From contig NC_009436.1 in assembly GCF_000016325.1 (NCBI RefSeq), positions 3,038,001 to 3,102,000 on the forward strand: a DNA stretch of 64,000 bases, written 5' to 3'. Shown piece by piece: positions 1 to 10,217 of this stretch. The DNA is from Enterobacter sp. 638 (GTDB lineage Bacteria; Pseudomonadota; Gammaproteobacteria; Enterobacterales; Enterobacteriaceae). The position numbers were made by a program, and so were the translations under genes. The notes beneath the pieces were generated by a model. It had not been told where the DNA came from. It did not search any database and saw nothing but the letters and a program-made list of their open reading frames with translations. Numbering within the stretch: position 1 is the stretch's first letter; every line of letters starts with the position of its first letter.

Positions 1-74
1 TGGCGTTTATCAACGAAGGGGAAATTTTGCCCTGCTGTTGCCGGGCAAAAGGCGATATCGAAATCGAAATGTAA
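1..74 (+). CDS. yfaE: YfaE 2Fe-2S ferredoxin, 3' end only
   Basis: Only the last 23 codons are present, read from base 3 and ending at TAA 72-74. The residues run from AFINEGEILPCCC to EIEM and match the C-terminus of E. coli YfaE as I remember it. YfaE is the small ferredoxin that maintains the diferric-tyrosyl cofactor of ribonucleotide reductase NrdB, and it normally follows nrdA-nrdB. The final cluster cysteine lies in the CCC stretch. In E. coli inaA and glpQ lie between yfaE and glpT; here glpT follows at once, convergently. Confidence 0.85.
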   Translation, partial: AFINEGEILPCCCRAKGDIEIEM

Positions 75-99
75 TGCCCGCTTTCGCGGGCATTTTTTT
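74..99 (+). terminator. Rho-independent terminator of the nrd-yfaE transcript
   Basis: A GC-rich hairpin (ATGCCCGC, loop TTTC, GCGGGCAT) is followed by seven T residues, immediately after the yfaE stop codon. The T tract runs into the glpT stop codon at 98-100, so the convergent genes have almost no intergenic space. On the minus strand there is no T run after the stem, so it should mainly stop plus-strand transcription. Confidence 0.85.
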
Positions 100-1450
100 A
101 GCCTCGTTTCTGCATCATTTCCGCATGATGACGTTTTTCGCCAATCATGACGACGATCAGCAGCAATACCGCCATAATGCTGCCGCCAATCATCACCATA
201 AAGCCGCCATCCCAGCCGAAGAAGTCGACCGTGTAACCCACGATGGCGCTCGCTGCAACCGAACCACCGAGATAACCGAACAGACCGGTAAAGCCCGCGG
301 CAGTCCCTGCGGCTTTTTTCGGCGCGAGTTCCAGCGCGTGCAGGCCAATCAGCATCACCGGTCCGTAAATCAGGAAGCCGATCACAATCATGCAGGCCAT
401 ATCCACGCCCGGATTTCCCGGAGGATTCAGCCAGTACACGATAGTGGCGATGGTCACCAGCGTCATAAAGAACACGCCCGTTGCACCACGGTTACCTCTG
501 AACACTTTGTCCGACATCCAGCCGCAAATTAGCGTCCCTGGAATACCGGCGTATTCATACAGGAAATAGGCCCACGACGACTTATCCAGTGCGAAATGCT
601 TCACTTCTTTCAGATAGGTCGGCGACCAGTCAAGGATGCCGTAACGCAGCAGATAAACAAACACGTTGGCAATAGCGATGTACCACAACAGTTTGTTGGG
701 CAGGACGTACTTCATGAAGATCTGTTTTGCCGTCAGTTCTTCTTCATGCTGCTCGTTATAATCGTCCGGGTAGTCGTTTTTATACTCTTCAATCGGCGGA
801 AGGCCGCACGATTGCGGGGTATCACGCATCAGAGCAAAAGCAATGATCGCAATAACGATGGCCCCAAAAGCAGGCATGTACAGCGCCGCTTTCCAGTCGT
901 TAAACCACGCCATCCCCAGCAGGAACAGCAGCGGAGGAATACCCCCCCCGACGTTATGCGCGCAGTTCCACACTGACACAATCCCGCCGCGCTCTTTCTG
1001 CGACCACCAGTGCACCATGGTACGCCCGCACGGCGGCCACCCCATTCCCTGGAACCAACCGCACAGGAACAGCAGAACAAACATGATGGCAATACTGGAC
1101 GTTGCCCACGGCACAAAGCCCATAAACAACATCACCGCGGACGCGAGAATCAAACCGGCGGGCAAGAAGACGCGCGGGTTCGAGCGATCCGAAACGGACC
1201 CCATAATGAATTTGGAAAATCCATAGGCAATCGAAATGCCCGACAGCGCGAAACCTAAATCACCGCGTGAAAATCCTTGTTCAACCAGATACGGCATCGC
1301 CAGCGCAAAGTTCTTACGCACCAGATAGTAAGCGGCGTAGCCGAAGAAAATACCGAGGAAAATCTGCCAACGCAGGCGACGGTACAGCGGGTCGACTTCT
1401 GCCTCTGACACGCGCGCCTGATGCGGCGCAGGTTTGAAGATACTGAGCAT
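98..1450 (-). CDS. glpT: Glycerol-3-phosphate:phosphate antiporter GlpT
   Basis: This inner-membrane major facilitator protein imports sn-glycerol 3-phosphate in exchange for inorganic phosphate, and is also a route of fosfomycin entry. The 450-residue product is nearly identical to E. coli GlpT (452 aa) and has twelve predicted hydrophobic segments. The substrate-binding residues Arg45, His165 and Arg269 are at exactly the family positions. The ATG at 1448-1450 follows a GGAGG ribosome site by seven bases; the frame is open for 34 codons upstream but those do not align with the family. It is divergent from glpABC with a shared regulatory region. No glpQ (periplasmic glycerophosphodiesterase) follows it, unlike in E. 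coli. Confidence 0.97.
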   Translation of the reverse strand: MLSIFKPAPHQARVSEAEVDPLYRRLRWQIFLGIFFGYAAYYLVRKNFALAMPYLVEQGFSRGDLGFALSGISIAYGFSKFIMGSVSDRSNPRVFLPAGLILASAVMLFMGFVPWATSSIAIMFVLLFLCGWFQGMGWPPCGRTMVHWWSQKERGGIVSVWNCAHNVGGGIPPLLFLLGMAWFNDWKAALYMPAFGAIVIAIIAFALMRDTPQSCGLPPIEEYKNDYPDDYNEQHEEELTAKQIFMKYVLPNKLLWYIAIANVFVYLLRYGILDWSPTYLKEVKHFALDKSSWAYFLYEYAGIPGTLICGWMSDKVFRGNRGATGVFFMTLVTIATIVYWLNPPGNPGVDMACMIVIGFLIYGPVMLIGLHALELAPKKAAGTAAGFTGLFGYLGGSVAASAIVGYTVDFFGWDGGFMVMIGGSIMAVLLLIVVMIGEKRHHAEMMQKRG

Positions 1451-1702
1451 TAGAGCCTCCGTGGCCATGTCATAAATTTTCGAGGTCGTGTAGCCCCCCG
1501 ATTCCAGAGGCCGCGATGTTAAAAAATCACAGCGATTGTTACTGTGAATCAACGCACAGATTGTTACAGAAATATGACAGCGTGAGCAAATAAGCGCATG
1601 AGATCACGCTTTAGTTTCGTATTGCGCTCGATTATGTTCGAAATCAAACAAACCACACTATTAATGTGGCTGAATAGTAAAAAACGAACATGAGGGAAGA
1701 TA
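1451..1702. promoter_or_regulatory. Divergent glpT / glpABC control region with CRP-like and GlpR-like sites
   Basis: This 252-bp region separates the two divergent glp operons. A CRP-like site, TGTGAATCAACGCACA, lies at 1543-1558 and matches nine of ten consensus positions. Two GlpR-like half operators with the core ATGTTCG lie at 1634-1640 (plus) and 1685-1691 (minus strand, read as CGAACAT), flanked by A/T-rich bases as in known glp operators. A small inverted repeat, CCACA/TGTGG, lies at 1653-1669. Control by GlpR and CRP is established for these operons in E. coli; the individual sites here are assigned by eye. Confidence 0.7.
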
Positions 1703-3331
1703 ATGACACTCCGCGATCCTCGTTATAGCGATGTGATTATCATCGGCGGCGGCGCAACAGGTGCTGGTATCGCACGAGACTGCGCCTTGCGCGGGCTAAA
1801 GGTTACGCTGCTGGAACGTCATGATATCGCCACCGGTGCGACCGGGCGAAACCATGGCTTATTGCACAGCGGGGCGCGCTACGCGGTGACCGACAACGAG
1901 TCCGCCCGCGAGTGCATCGCAGAAAACCAAATTCTCAAACGCATCGCCCGTCACTGCATTGAGCCTACCGACGGCCTGTTTATTACCCTGCCCGAAGACG
2001 ATCTCGCGTTTCAGCAGACCTTCGTCCATGCCTGCACCGAAGCGGGTATTCGCGCCGAAATGCTCGATCCCGCGCTCGCCAGACGTCTTGAGCCTTCGGT
2101 AAATCCCGCGCTCATTGGCGCAGTGAAAGTGCCCGATGGAACCGTCGATCCGTTCCGCCTGACCGCCGCCAACATGCTTGACGCGCGCGAGCATGGCGCA
2201 ATCGTTCTGACGGCGCATGAAGTCACCGGTCTTATCCGCGAAGGTGATACCGTGCGGGGTGTGCGCGTCTATGACACGCTTTACGGCGAACATAGCGAGC
2301 TGTATGCCGACGTGGTGGTCAACGCCGCCGGAATTTGGGGTCAGCGCATCGCAGAATATGCCGACCTCTCCATCCGCATGTTCCCGGCCAAAGGCTCGCT
2401 GCTGATCCTCGATCACCGCATCAACAATCACGTCATTAACCGCTGCCGCAAGCCGTCCGACGCAGACATTCTGGTGCCTGGCGATACCATTTCGCTGATT
2501 GGTACCACATCCATGCACATCGACTATAACGATATCGACTGCAACCGCGTCACTGCCGAAGAGGTGGATACCCTGCTGCGTGAAGGCGAAAAACTGGCTC
2601 CGATCATGGCGCAAACGCGCATTCTTCGCGCGTATGCCGGCGTACGTCCGCTGGTAGCCAGCGATGATGACCCCACCGGGCGCAACGTCAGCCGTGGGAT
2701 TGTCCTGATGGATCACGCCAAACGCGACGGAATGGAAGGTTTTATTACCATCACCGGCGGCAAATTGATGACTTATCGATTGATGGCCGAGTGGGCGACA
2801 GACGCCGTGTGCCAGAAGCTGGGCAACACGCAGCCCTGCTCCACGGCGCAACGCCCTCTGCCAGGCTCGCAGGAATCCAGCGAAAAAACGCTGCAAAAAA
2901 TTATCTCGCTCCCCGCACCACTGCGCGGTTCGGCCCTCTACCGGCATGGCGATCGCACGCCAGCCTGGCTCGGCCAGAGCCGTCTCAGCCGCAGCCTGGT
3001 GTGCGAATGCGAAGCCGTAACGGCGGGCGAAGTGCAATATGCGGTTGAAAATCTGACGGTCAATAATCTGCTCGATTTACGTCGCCGGACTCGAGTCGGC
3101 ATGGGGACCTGTCAGGGCGAACTGTGCGCATGTCGCGCTGCCGGGCTTTTGCAGCGCTTCAACGTCACCACATCAGCACAATCGCTCGCGCAGTTGAGCG
3201 AGTTTCTCAACGAACGCTGGAAAGGCGTGCAGCCTGTCGCTTGGGGCGATGCGCTGCGCGAAAGCGAATTCACCCGCTGGGTATACCAGGGATTATGCGG
3301 ACTGGAAAAGGAGCAGCACGATGAAGTTTGA
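1703..3331 (+). CDS. glpA: Anaerobic glycerol-3-phosphate dehydrogenase, subunit A
   Basis: Catalytic FAD subunit of the anaerobic dehydrogenase that oxidises glycerol 3-phosphate to dihydroxyacetone phosphate and passes electrons via GlpC to menaquinone. The 542 residues equal the E. coli length. The N-terminal dinucleotide-binding motif ([10 protein letters not shown]) lies at about residues 13-22. A C-terminal BFD-type iron-sulfur domain has Cys434, Cys436, Cys470 and Cys475. The ATG lies behind GAGGGA, and the end overlaps glpB by 11 bases, showing a translationally coupled glpABC operon. The neighbouring men operon would supply its quinone acceptor. Confidence 0.97.
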   Translation: MTLRDPRYSDVIIIGGGATGAGIARDCALRGLKVTLLERHDIATGATGRNHGLLHSGARYAVTDNESARECIAENQILKRIARHCIEPTDGLFITLPEDDLAFQQTFVHACTEAGIRAEMLDPALARRLEPSVNPALIGAVKVPDGTVDPFRLTAANMLDAREHGAIVLTAHEVTGLIREGDTVRGVRVYDTLYGEHSELYADVVVNAAGIWGQRIAEYADLSIRMFPAKGSLLILDHRINNHVINRCRKPSDADILVPGDTISLIGTTSMHIDYNDIDCNRVTAEEVDTLLREGEKLAPIMAQTRILRAYAGVRPLVASDDDPTGRNVSRGIVLMDHAKRDGMEGFITITGGKLMTYRLMAEWATDAVCQKLGNTQPCSTAQRPLPGSQESSEKTLQKIISLPAPLRGSALYRHGDRTPAWLGQSRLSRSLVCECEAVTAGEVQYAVENLTVNNLLDLRRRTRVGMGTCQGELCACRAAGLLQRFNVTTSAQSLAQLSEFLNERWKGVQPVAWGDALRESEFTRWVYQGLCGLEKEQHDEV

Positions 3332-4580
3332 TACGGTGATTATCGGCGGCGGTCTGGCAGGGATCCTGTGCGGGCTTAAGCTTACGCAGCGCGGTCTGCG
3401 ATGTGCGATTGTCAGTCGTGGCCAAAGCGCTCTGCATTTTTCTTCCGGATCGCTGGATTTGCTGGGCGCGCTTCCTGACGGCTCCGCGGTAGACACACCG
3501 TTAATGGCATTGCAAAACCCGGATGCATTGCCCGCAGAGCATCCCTACCGGCTAGTGGGCACGGACAACATCGCGCGTCTTGCCGATGAGACTGAAACGT
3601 TGCTCGCCACGTGCGGGCCGCGACTGCGCGGCCATGCGCGTCAAAATCATCAGCGCGTCACCCCGCTCGGCATGCTGCGTCCGGCGTGGCTCAGCCCTGA
3701 AGAGGTTCCCGTCGCCCCGATTCAATCGCAGCGCGTATGTGTGGTCGGTATTAGCGGTTTTCTGGATTTTCAGGCGCATCTTGCCGCCGCATCGCTGCGT
3801 AATCAGGGCATCAGCGCCGATACCGCAGAAATAGAATTGCCGGAACTGGACGTACTGCGCGATAACGCCAGCGAGTTTCGCGCGGTTAATATCGCCCGTT
3901 TTCTTGATAACGATGACAAATGGCCGCTGCTGTTCGACGCCTTACAGCCGCTCAGCCAGGGTTGTGATGCGCTGTACATGCCGGCCTGTTTTGGTTTGGC
4001 GGATAATCGCCTCTGGCGTTGGCTGTCTGACCGGCTCGCGTGCGCACTCTATTTACTGCCGACCCTTCCGCCTTCGGTGCCGGGCATACGCTTGCACAAT
4101 CAACTCCAGCGCCAGTTTATTGCCCAGGGCGGCGTCTGGATGGCAGGTGATGAAGTCAAAAAAGTGACGCTCGACAACGGCGTCGTGAGTGCCCTTTGGA
4201 CGCGAAATCATGGCGATATCCCGCTACGCCCACGGTTTGTGGTGCTGGCGAGCGGCAGTTTTTTCAGCAACGGCCTTATCAGCACACGCGAAGGAATACG
4301 CGAAGCCGTGCTGGGTCTGGATGTGCGGCAAAATCCCTCCCGAGCGGACTGGTATCAAAGTGATTTCTTCGCTCCGCAGCCGTGGCAGCAGTTTGGCGTC
4401 ATCACAGACAACACCCTACGGCCGCAGCTTTCCGGCTCGCCCGTCGATAATCTTTACGCTATCGGTTCCGTGCTGGGCGGTTTTGATCCCATCGCACTGG
4501 GCTGCGGTGGCGGCGTGTGCGCTATCACCGCCCTGTATGCCGCAGAACAGATTTGCCAGCGTGCAGGAGGCGAGCAATGA
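3321..4580 (+). CDS. glpB: Anaerobic glycerol-3-phosphate dehydrogenase, subunit B
   Basis: Second flavoprotein subunit of the GlpABC complex, 419 residues as in E. coli. An N-terminal Rossmann FAD motif (VIIGGGLAG) begins at residue 6. The start is the ATG at 3321-3323, preceded by AAGGAG and lying inside the end of glpA; this start gives the exact family length and places the FAD motif at the N-terminus. It ends in an ATGA overlap with glpC. The family role is to work with GlpA in the soluble catalytic dimer, which GlpC anchors at the membrane. Confidence 0.96.
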   Translation: MKFDTVIIGGGLAGILCGLKLTQRGLRCAIVSRGQSALHFSSGSLDLLGALPDGSAVDTPLMALQNPDALPAEHPYRLVGTDNIARLADETETLLATCGPRLRGHARQNHQRVTPLGMLRPAWLSPEEVPVAPIQSQRVCVVGISGFLDFQAHLAAASLRNQGISADTAEIELPELDVLRDNASEFRAVNIARFLDNDDKWPLLFDALQPLSQGCDALYMPACFGLADNRLWRWLSDRLACALYLLPTLPPSVPGIRLHNQLQRQFIAQGGVWMAGDEVKKVTLDNGVVSALWTRNHGDIPLRPRFVVLASGSFFSNGLISTREGIREAVLGLDVRQNPSRADWYQSDFFAPQPWQQFGVITDNTLRPQLSGSPVDNLYAIGSVLGGFDPIALGCGGGVCAITALYAAEQICQRAGGEQ

Positions 4581-5767
4581 ACGACACCCGTTTTGAAAGC
4601 TGCATTAAGTGCACCGTGTGTACCACGGTTTGCCCGGTCAGCAGCGTGAATCCGCATTATCCTGGCCCGAAACAGGCGGGACCAGATGGCGAGCGCCTGC
4701 GTCTGAAAGATGGCGCTTTGTACGATGAGGCGTTGAAATACTGTATCAACTGCAAACGTTGCGAAGTCGCGTGCCCTTCCGATGTCAAAATCGGTGACAT
4801 CATTCAGCGTGCGCGGGCGCAATACAGCAAACAGACGCCAAAACTGCGCGATATCATTTTGAGCCACACGGACCTGATGGGCAGCGTTTCAACCCCGTTT
4901 GCGCCACTGGTGAATGCAGCAACTTCACTGAAGCCAGTGCGTCAGCTGCTCGACGTGGCGCTTAAAATCGATCATCACCGCAGCCTGCCAAAATATTCAC
5001 ACGGCACCTTCCGCCGCTGGTACAAATCGGTCGCCGAGGCGCAGGCAACTTACGCCGATCAGGCGGCCTTTTTCCATGGCTGTTACGTGAACTATAACCA
5101 CCCGCAGCTGGGCAAAGATCTGATCACGGTGTTAAACGCGATGGGCACCGGCGTACAGCTATTGAATAAAGAGAAGTGCTGCGGCGTGCCGCTGATCGCC
5201 AACGGCTTTACCAACAAAGCGCGTAAACAGGCGCAAAGCAACATGTCGTCTCTTCGAGAAGCGATTGTAGGGAAAGGCATTCCGGTACTCGCCACCTCAT
5301 CTACCTGTACCTTTACGCTACGCGATGAGTACCCGCATGTTCTGGATGTGGACAACAGCGATCTGCGCGAGCACATTGAGCTGGCGACGCGTTTCCTGTG
5401 GCGCAAACTGGATAACGGCCAGACGCTGCCCTTGAAACCGTTGCCGCTGAAAGTGGTGTATCACACGCCCTGTCATATGGAAAAAATGGGCTGGTCGATC
5501 TACACGCTGGAATTGCTGAGGCTGATTCCGGGTCTTGAGCTGACGGTTCTGGATTCGCGCTGCTGCGGGATTGCGGGTACATACGGTTTTAAAAGCGAAA
5601 ACTACCCGACGTCACAGGCAATCGGTGCGCCCCTGTTCCGCCAGATTGAAGAGAGCGGCGCAGACATCGTGGTGACCGACTGCGAAACCTGCAAATGGCA
5701 AATTGAGATGTCCACCAGCAAACGCTGCGAACATCCCATCTCTCTACTCGCCAAAGCGCTGGGGTGA
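4577..5767 (+). CDS. glpC: Anaerobic glycerol-3-phosphate dehydrogenase, subunit C
   Basis: Membrane-anchoring electron-transfer subunit, 396 residues as in E. coli. Two ferredoxin-type 4Fe-4S motifs are visible: Cys9, 12, 15, 19 and Cys56, 59, 62, 66. Two later CCG motifs (EKCCGVP and SRCCGIA) are typical of the heterodisulfide-reductase-like domain shared by GlpC proteins. The start ATG overlaps the glpB stop (ATGA) behind GGAGG. It is the last gene of the operon and is followed by a strong terminator. Confidence 0.97.
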   Translation: MNDTRFESCIKCTVCTTVCPVSSVNPHYPGPKQAGPDGERLRLKDGALYDEALKYCINCKRCEVACPSDVKIGDIIQRARAQYSKQTPKLRDIILSHTDLMGSVSTPFAPLVNAATSLKPVRQLLDVALKIDHHRSLPKYSHGTFRRWYKSVAEAQATYADQAAFFHGCYVNYNHPQLGKDLITVLNAMGTGVQLLNKEKCCGVPLIANGFTNKARKQAQSNMSSLREAIVGKGIPVLATSSTCTFTLRDEYPHVLDVDNSDLREHIELATRFLWRKLDNGQTLPLKPLPLKVVYHTPCHMEKMGWSIYTLELLRLIPGLELTVLDSRCCGIAGTYGFKSENYPTSQAIGAPLFRQIEESGADIVVTDCETCKWQIEMSTSKRCEHPISLLAKALG

Positions 5768-5771
5768 TCAC

Positions 5772-5800
5772 TATCGGGGCCTTTTGGCCCCGATATTTTT
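5772..5800 (+). terminator. Terminator of glpABC
   Basis: Stem ATCGGGGCC, loop TTTT, GGCCCCGAT (5773-5793), followed by ATTTTTA. It sits four bases after the glpC stop. The convergent yfaY ends at 5799, so the hairpin may also serve that gene. Confidence 0.85.
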
Positions 5801-6998
5801 ACTCAATAAACAGCGTATCCACCACGTTAATCCAGCCGTGTTCGCTGGCAACATCTTTGCCATTCAGCCAGCGGCGCAGCATGTTCAGCGCCATCATCGC
5901 GCACACTTCCTGACGCACCTGCAGACTGTGACGGGTTATGCTCATCTTGACCCGTAATGCGTGGGTTCCCTGCGGTGTCGCCAGCGCAAAGTTAAGATGC
6001 TCATCTTCCAGCCCTGTCACTGCCAGCGCCAGTCCGGCGAAATGTTTCACCCGACGATCGGCCGCCCAGTGCGCGGTTTGCGCCAGCGTCTCTTCCTGCG
6101 AGGGCACCACTTCGCTCGCCAGCAAGGAGGCGTTTTCACGCGATAATTGTAAGGCCAGCAAACCACTGGTGAACTGCTCGCTGAGCGTCAGGCTCAGCTG
6201 GCGTTCATTCAGGCAGCGGGCGATCTGCGCGGGTAACCCTTCAGTGCCTTCGAAAATCAGATTCTCACCCGCCACGCGCTGCACTTCAGGCCATGCCGCC
6301 AGCATCGCGGCTTTTTGCGTTGCCGGTCCGGTAAGCTTGAGCTCAATGATCGGCATCGAGGAGCGATAGCCCATCGACACGCCTTCGGGCAGCTTGAGAT
6401 GTTCGAGGCTTTGCGCCAGGTCGCTTTCTGAGCGGCCAAACGTCGTCAATCGCAGGCACAGCGGCGGCTCAGGCAGCGTAAAACGCTCGCGCAGACGCGG
6501 CAGGATCTCCTGCTCAACCATGACTTTAAATTCTGACGGAACGCCAGGCGTAAAGAACATCAGGCAGCGGTTGAGCTTGACGGCAAATCCACAGGCCGTA
6601 CCGACCGGGTTGTCGATAAGCTCCGCGCTGGCAGGGATTTCGGCCTGCTTGCGGTTGCTCGGGGCCATCACTCTGCCACGATCGTTGAAAAAGCTTTCCA
6701 TATGCGTGAGCCACGCTTCATGAAGCACCAGCCCTTCACCTTTTGCCGTTGCGGCAGCCAGCGCACTGAGATCGTCACTGGTTGGCCCGAGGCCACCATT
6801 GACGATCAACACGTCCGCATGTTCGCTCCGCTCGCGCAGAATGCTGACAAGATCATCAAGGCGATCGCCGACGGTATTGCGGCGCGTTAACGGTAATCCC
6901 TGCTCAAAGAAAAAATTGGCGAGCCAGGCCGCATTGGTATCGGTGATCTGTCCATGCAGCACTTCGTCGCCGGTGGATAACATTTCCACGTTTAGCAT
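5799..6998 (-). CDS. yfaY: CinA-like protein YfaY (NMN deamidase-related)
   Basis: 399-residue homolog of E. coli YfaY, a relative of CinA/PncC proteins. The N-terminal molybdopterin-binding-like (MoCF) domain spans about residues 1-170, with the motifs EMLSTGDEVLHGQ at the start and NGGLGPTSDD at about 66-75. The C-terminal part resembles the CinA NMN-deamidase domain but is known to be degenerate in YfaY proteins, so enzyme activity is uncertain. The start is ATG behind GGGAGAA. Orientation and neighbours (yfaZ upstream) match E. coli, but the rhm rhamnonate genes between glpC and yfaY in E. coli are absent. Confidence 0.9.
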   Translation of the reverse strand: MLNVEMLSTGDEVLHGQITDTNAAWLANFFFEQGLPLTRRNTVGDRLDDLVSILRERSEHADVLIVNGGLGPTSDDLSALAAATAKGEGLVLHEAWLTHMESFFNDRGRVMAPSNRKQAEIPASAELIDNPVGTACGFAVKLNRCLMFFTPGVPSEFKVMVEQEILPRLRERFTLPEPPLCLRLTTFGRSESDLAQSLEHLKLPEGVSMGYRSSMPIIELKLTGPATQKAAMLAAWPEVQRVAGENLIFEGTEGLPAQIARCLNERQLSLTLSEQFTSGLLALQLSRENASLLASEVVPSQEETLAQTAHWAADRRVKHFAGLALAVTGLEDEHLNFALATPQGTHALRVKMSITRHSLQVRQEVCAMMALNMLRRWLNGKDVASEHGWINVVDTLFIE

Positions 6999-7029
6999 TG
7001 TGTTCTCCCACTTCTATGGTCAAAACACT

Positions 7030-7113
7030 ATACCCTAAATCATTCGAGTTGCAGGATTCCGCGCACCGTTTACCTGAACGTGGCGCACCACCAACGTGAG
7101 GTATAACGGGTAT
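7030..7113. repeat. Short enterobacterial intergenic repeat with ATACCC / GGGTAT ends
   Basis: This 84-bp unit in the yfaY-yfaZ gap starts with ATACCCTAAATCATTCGAG plus TTGCAGG and ends with TATAACGGGTAT, so its termini are inverted (ATACCC/GGGTAT). I recognise these ends from dispersed non-coding repeats common in enterobacterial intergenic regions. The copy looks shortened in the middle. I found no second copy in the window, so the repeat assignment rests on recognition of the ends. Confidence 0.5.
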
Positions 7114-7152
7114 TCGCGCAACCAGAGGTGAGGAAAAAAGAAGAGTGAAATA

Positions 7153-7173
7153 GGCGCGGCAGAATACCGCGCC
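7153..7173 (-). terminator. Probable terminator downstream of yfaZ
   Basis: A seven-base-pair GC stem (GGCGCGG/CCGCGCC) starts 7 bases after the yfaZ stop. The downstream minus-strand sequence is T-rich but interrupted, so termination strength is uncertain. Confidence 0.55.
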
Positions 7174-7179
7174 AGAAAA

Positions 7180-7722
7180 TCAGAAACCGGCGCTGACGCC
7201 AACGTACGGGCCATCAGCCAGTGCGTTGTCACGGTTGCCGTCTTTACCCGCCAGATTCAGATAACGATAACCTGCTTCGACGGTGATAGGACGCATGATT
7301 GTCCAGCGTGCACCGGCGTTGGCTTCTTCATAGCTGTCGATACCGCTGGAGAGGGAATCCGGAGAATAGTAGTACTCGCCGAACAGGCCGAAGCTGTCGC
7401 CAATTTTCCACTGCAAACCGCCACCCACTGCCGCAGCGTAACCTTCGTCACCGTTGTTCGGGTTGGTATAGATACCTTTACCGCCGACGGTTGCCAGGAA
7501 AGGCCCCAGAGGAATATTCAGACCCAGACCGAGACTTGCCGCATCGCCGTCGTCATCGTTGTGCGTCCAGTTGCCGGTCATCGCCAGACCGGAAGTCTCC
7601 GTTCCCAGACCAAAACCGAGATTGGTGTAATCTTTACCCGCCTGGCCGCTCACAGTAATGGCGTTTGCCGCCGCAGAAACAAAAAACAGGCCGCTAAGGC
7701 CCAATAATGCCACTTTTTTCAT
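7180..7722 (-). CDS. yfaZ: Outer-membrane protein YfaZ
   Basis: A 180-residue protein, the same length as E. coli YfaZ, of the YfaZ family of predicted outer-membrane beta-barrels. Residues 1-21 form a clear signal peptide ending in AANA. The rest alternates polar and aromatic residues and ends in Phe, as expected for a barrel recognised by the Bam machinery. The start is the ATG at 7720-7722; upstream in-frame codons would disrupt the signal peptide. Function is unknown. It stands alone between yfaY and menE; in E. coli nudI, ais, arnBCADTEF and pmrD lie between yfaZ and menE and are missing here. Confidence 0.92.
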   Translation of the reverse strand: MKKVALLGLSGLFFVSAAANAITVSGQAGKDYTNLGFGLGTETSGLAMTGNWTHNDDDGDAASLGLGLNIPLGPFLATVGGKGIYTNPNNGDEGYAAAVGGGLQWKIGDSFGLFGEYYYSPDSLSSGIDSYEEANAGARWTIMRPITVEAGYRYLNLAGKDGNRDNALADGPYVGVSAGF

Positions 7723-7893
7723 TGTCGTGATCCCACACAAATTTATCGTCAAATGTCCCAAACCGCGTGATTCTAACGCGAGTCTGTCAGGGATCAAGTG
7801 CTATGCGTGCGCAGGGATATTAGATTGTAACGATTTGAAACTTGACCGTTTACCCAAGGTAAACAGGCGTCAAAGCGCGTCTCGGACGCAGGT

Positions 7894-9255
7894 TTAGCCT
7901 TTCAGAAAAGTATTAACCCATTGCTGTAACGCGCGGCGAGAAATTTTAATGCCCCCGTTTTTCAGCTCTGCGGGCAAAACCAGCCAGTGCAACGGCTGCT
8001 GGAAGCGAGCCAGCTTATCGCGCACCCACTCGGGAAAAGCGGTGATATCGGTGCCGGTTTCACACTCAACCACGGCGACAGGCCGTTGACCAAACTCAGC
8101 GTCGTCAAGCGGAACCACAAACACCTGATGGATAAGCGGATGCGCCCCGATAACGCGTTCGAGCTCTTCCGGCTGTATCCCTTCTCCCCCGCTAAAAAAC
8201 AGGTTATCCATGCGCCCGAGAATCGTCAGAGATCCCTCGACAAGTTCACCGCGATCGCGGGTGGCAAACCAACCTTGTTCGTTAATCAGTGGGATGATGT
8301 TGTTGTCACGCCAGTAGCCGCGAGCCATGCTCTGCGCTTTGAGCCAGATTTCACCGTCGACAATTTTGACTTCCCTTCCAGGAAGTGGACTGCCAACATC
8401 CGGTTTCCCGTCAGCCTCTTTTGCGCAGACCGTCGACGCAAATTCGGTGAGACCGTAGCCACACCAGCAGCGAATACCTTGCGCTTTCGCCTTTTGCGTG
8501 AGTTCTACCGGGATTGCCGCGCCGCCGAGCAGGACAGCTTTGAGGGCGACAGGCTCAGAATGATTCAGTAAACGCCAAAGCTGCGTTGGCACCAGCGATG
8601 CATGCGTACAGCCCTGCAGCATCTGCTCAAGCGGTTGCTTATCACGCACGGTTAACCGCGCACCGGCAAACAGCCAGCGCCACAAAATCCCTTGCCCGGA
8701 GACATGGAACAGCGGCAGCGACAGCAGCCAGTCGTCCTGGGCGCCATAAGGCATCAACAACAACACCCCTTCCGCGCTGGCGAGATGCGCGGCAGGCGTA
8801 TGGACGGCGGCTTTTGGCAACCCGGTTGAGCCGGAGGTGAGCGTCATCGACGCCAAGCGTTCTGGCTGCCAGGCAACTGAATGGCTGCCCGGCACGTACT
8901 GCATGGCGAGAGGCATTAGCCCATCAAATTCGCCGTCCAGTACCAGCGCAAAACGCAGCGTCATTTGCGGGATCAGTACATTGAGGAGCGGGCGCGGAAG
9001 CTGCGGATTGACCGGTAAAATGCGCGCGCCGCATTGCAGTAGCGCAAGCCATGCCTGCAGCGTGGTGGGGTGATTTTGCGCCATCAGCATCACACCATCG
9101 CCTTCTTGAATGCCCTGCCGCTGGAATCCGTTCGCCAGAGCATCCACTCGCTGACAAAGCTGCTGCCAGCTCAGGATTTCCTGGTTTATCTGCACGGCAG
9201 GCTTAGCCGGATGACGCGCGCACCAGTGCTTCCATGGCCAGTCGGTAAAACTCAT
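7894..9255 (-). CDS. menE: o-Succinylbenzoate--CoA ligase MenE
   Basis: Adenylate-forming enzyme that activates o-succinylbenzoate to its CoA ester in menaquinone synthesis. The 453 residues are close to the E. coli length (451). Visible motifs are the phosphate loop TSGSTGLPK at about residue 140, the adenine-binding GYGLTEFA near 268, and the C-terminal hinge region after GRMDNLF. It is the last gene of the men operon. Its ATG overlaps the menC stop (ATGA), showing coupling. Confidence 0.96.
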   Translation of the reverse strand: MSFTDWPWKHWCARHPAKPAVQINQEILSWQQLCQRVDALANGFQRQGIQEGDGVMLMAQNHPTTLQAWLALLQCGARILPVNPQLPRPLLNVLIPQMTLRFALVLDGEFDGLMPLAMQYVPGSHSVAWQPERLASMTLTSGSTGLPKAAVHTPAAHLASAEGVLLLMPYGAQDDWLLSLPLFHVSGQGILWRWLFAGARLTVRDKQPLEQMLQGCTHASLVPTQLWRLLNHSEPVALKAVLLGGAAIPVELTQKAKAQGIRCWCGYGLTEFASTVCAKEADGKPDVGSPLPGREVKIVDGEIWLKAQSMARGYWRDNNIIPLINEQGWFATRDRGELVEGSLTILGRMDNLFFSGGEGIQPEELERVIGAHPLIHQVFVVPLDDAEFGQRPVAVVECETGTDITAFPEWVRDKLARFQQPLHWLVLPAELKNGGIKISRRALQQWVNTFLKG

Positions 9256-10217
9256 AGCAGCGGCTCCAGCGCCTCAATATCCAGATACGGGAGCGGATTG
9301 CCAGGCCAACGACGCACCAGTTGCGATTGCATCAGGTTAAGCGTGTCCAGTCCGGGGATAGTCTGCGGCGTCAGCCACGCGGCAATGCGCGCAAGCTGCG
9401 TCAGACCAAGACTGGATTCAATCGATGAACTGATCACCGCCGTCAAACCCAGCGCATGCGCAGCGGCAACCTGCTCACGCACTTTATCCAGGCTGCCCGT
9501 GAGCGTGGGTTTGATCACCAGCGCCGTCACGCCAGGTTCAGCGACAAATTCAAAACCTGCTTCGCGTAAACTTTCGTCCCATGCGATGGCGATCCCGGTT
9601 TCCTGCGCAAAAGCGCGGGAATCATCACGGCTTTTACACGGCTCTTCGAGAAAGGCTATACGATCGCGATAATCAGGATTGACGTATTTCGCAAACTGCT
9701 GCGCTTTGAGCGGCGTCCAGGCACGGTTGGCGTCCAGACGCAGGCGCAGATCCGGAATCGCTTCCAGCAGCAGATTGACCACCATCCCATCGCGTACCGC
9801 TTCGTACAAACCCACTTTCACTTTGGCGATTTTTTCACCCGGCATCGCTGCCAGCGATTCAAACAGCTCATCTGGATCGCCTGAACAGAGCGGCGCAGCG
9901 CGGTAATCCGCTGCCTCCGGTAAAGTGCCGTCAAGCTCAGCGAGCGCGCAGCTAATCCCGAAAGCGGCAGACGGAATAGCCGGCAATGCCGGTGATTCCC
10001 CTATCCGCCAGGCGTTGACCCACGCCAGCAGCGCCGCTTCGGCCTCAGCCAGCGATTCCAGACTGAAGCCCGGCAGAGGCGAAATCTCGCCCCAGCCCTG
10101 GCGATCATCCTGCTGCAGATGGACAAACAAGCCGTCACGGGTTTTGAGCCGCCGATCGCGCAGCACCACACCCGCGTCCATGGGGATCTGCCAGCGGTAA
10201 ACCTGCGCGCCGCGCAT
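9252..10217 (-). CDS. menC: o-Succinylbenzoate synthase MenC
   Basis: Enolase-superfamily dehydratase that converts SHCHC to o-succinylbenzoate. The product has 321 residues; E. coli has 320. The catalytic set is intact one position later than in E. coli: the KVK lysines at 132 and 134, metal ligands Asp162, Glu191 and Asp214, and Lys236 in VIKPT. The ATG shares its A with the menB stop codon (TAATG), so the two are tightly coupled. Confidence 0.97.
   Translation of the reverse strand: MRGAQVYRWQIPMDAGVVLRDRRLKTRDGLFVHLQQDDRQGWGEISPLPGFSLESLAEAEAALLAWVNAWRIGESPALPAIPSAAFGISCALAELDGTLPEAADYRAAPLCSGDPDELFESLAAMPGEKIAKVKVGLYEAVRDGMVVNLLLEAIPDLRLRLDANRAWTPLKAQQFAKYVNPDYRDRIAFLEEPCKSRDDSRAFAQETGIAIAWDESLREAGFEFVAEPGVTALVIKPTLTGSLDKVREQVAAAHALGLTAVISSSIESSLGLTQLARIAAWLTPQTIPGLDTLNLMQSQLVRRWPGNPLPYLDIEALEPLL

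Noticed and set aside
1451..1552. A 34-codon N-terminal extension of GlpT
   Set aside because: The extension covers the regulatory region and does not align with GlpT, whereas the ATG at 1450 has a strong ribosome site.
1859..3037. A 392-codon open frame on the minus strand opposite glpA
   Set aside because: It lies entirely within a near-identical GlpA coding region, has no ribosome site or family similarity, and is a codon-bias mirror of the real gene.
7000..7180. A small 65-codon minus-strand open frame between yfaY and yfaZ
   Set aside because: It overlaps the repeat element and the yfaZ 3' end in another frame, without a ribosome site or family similarity.
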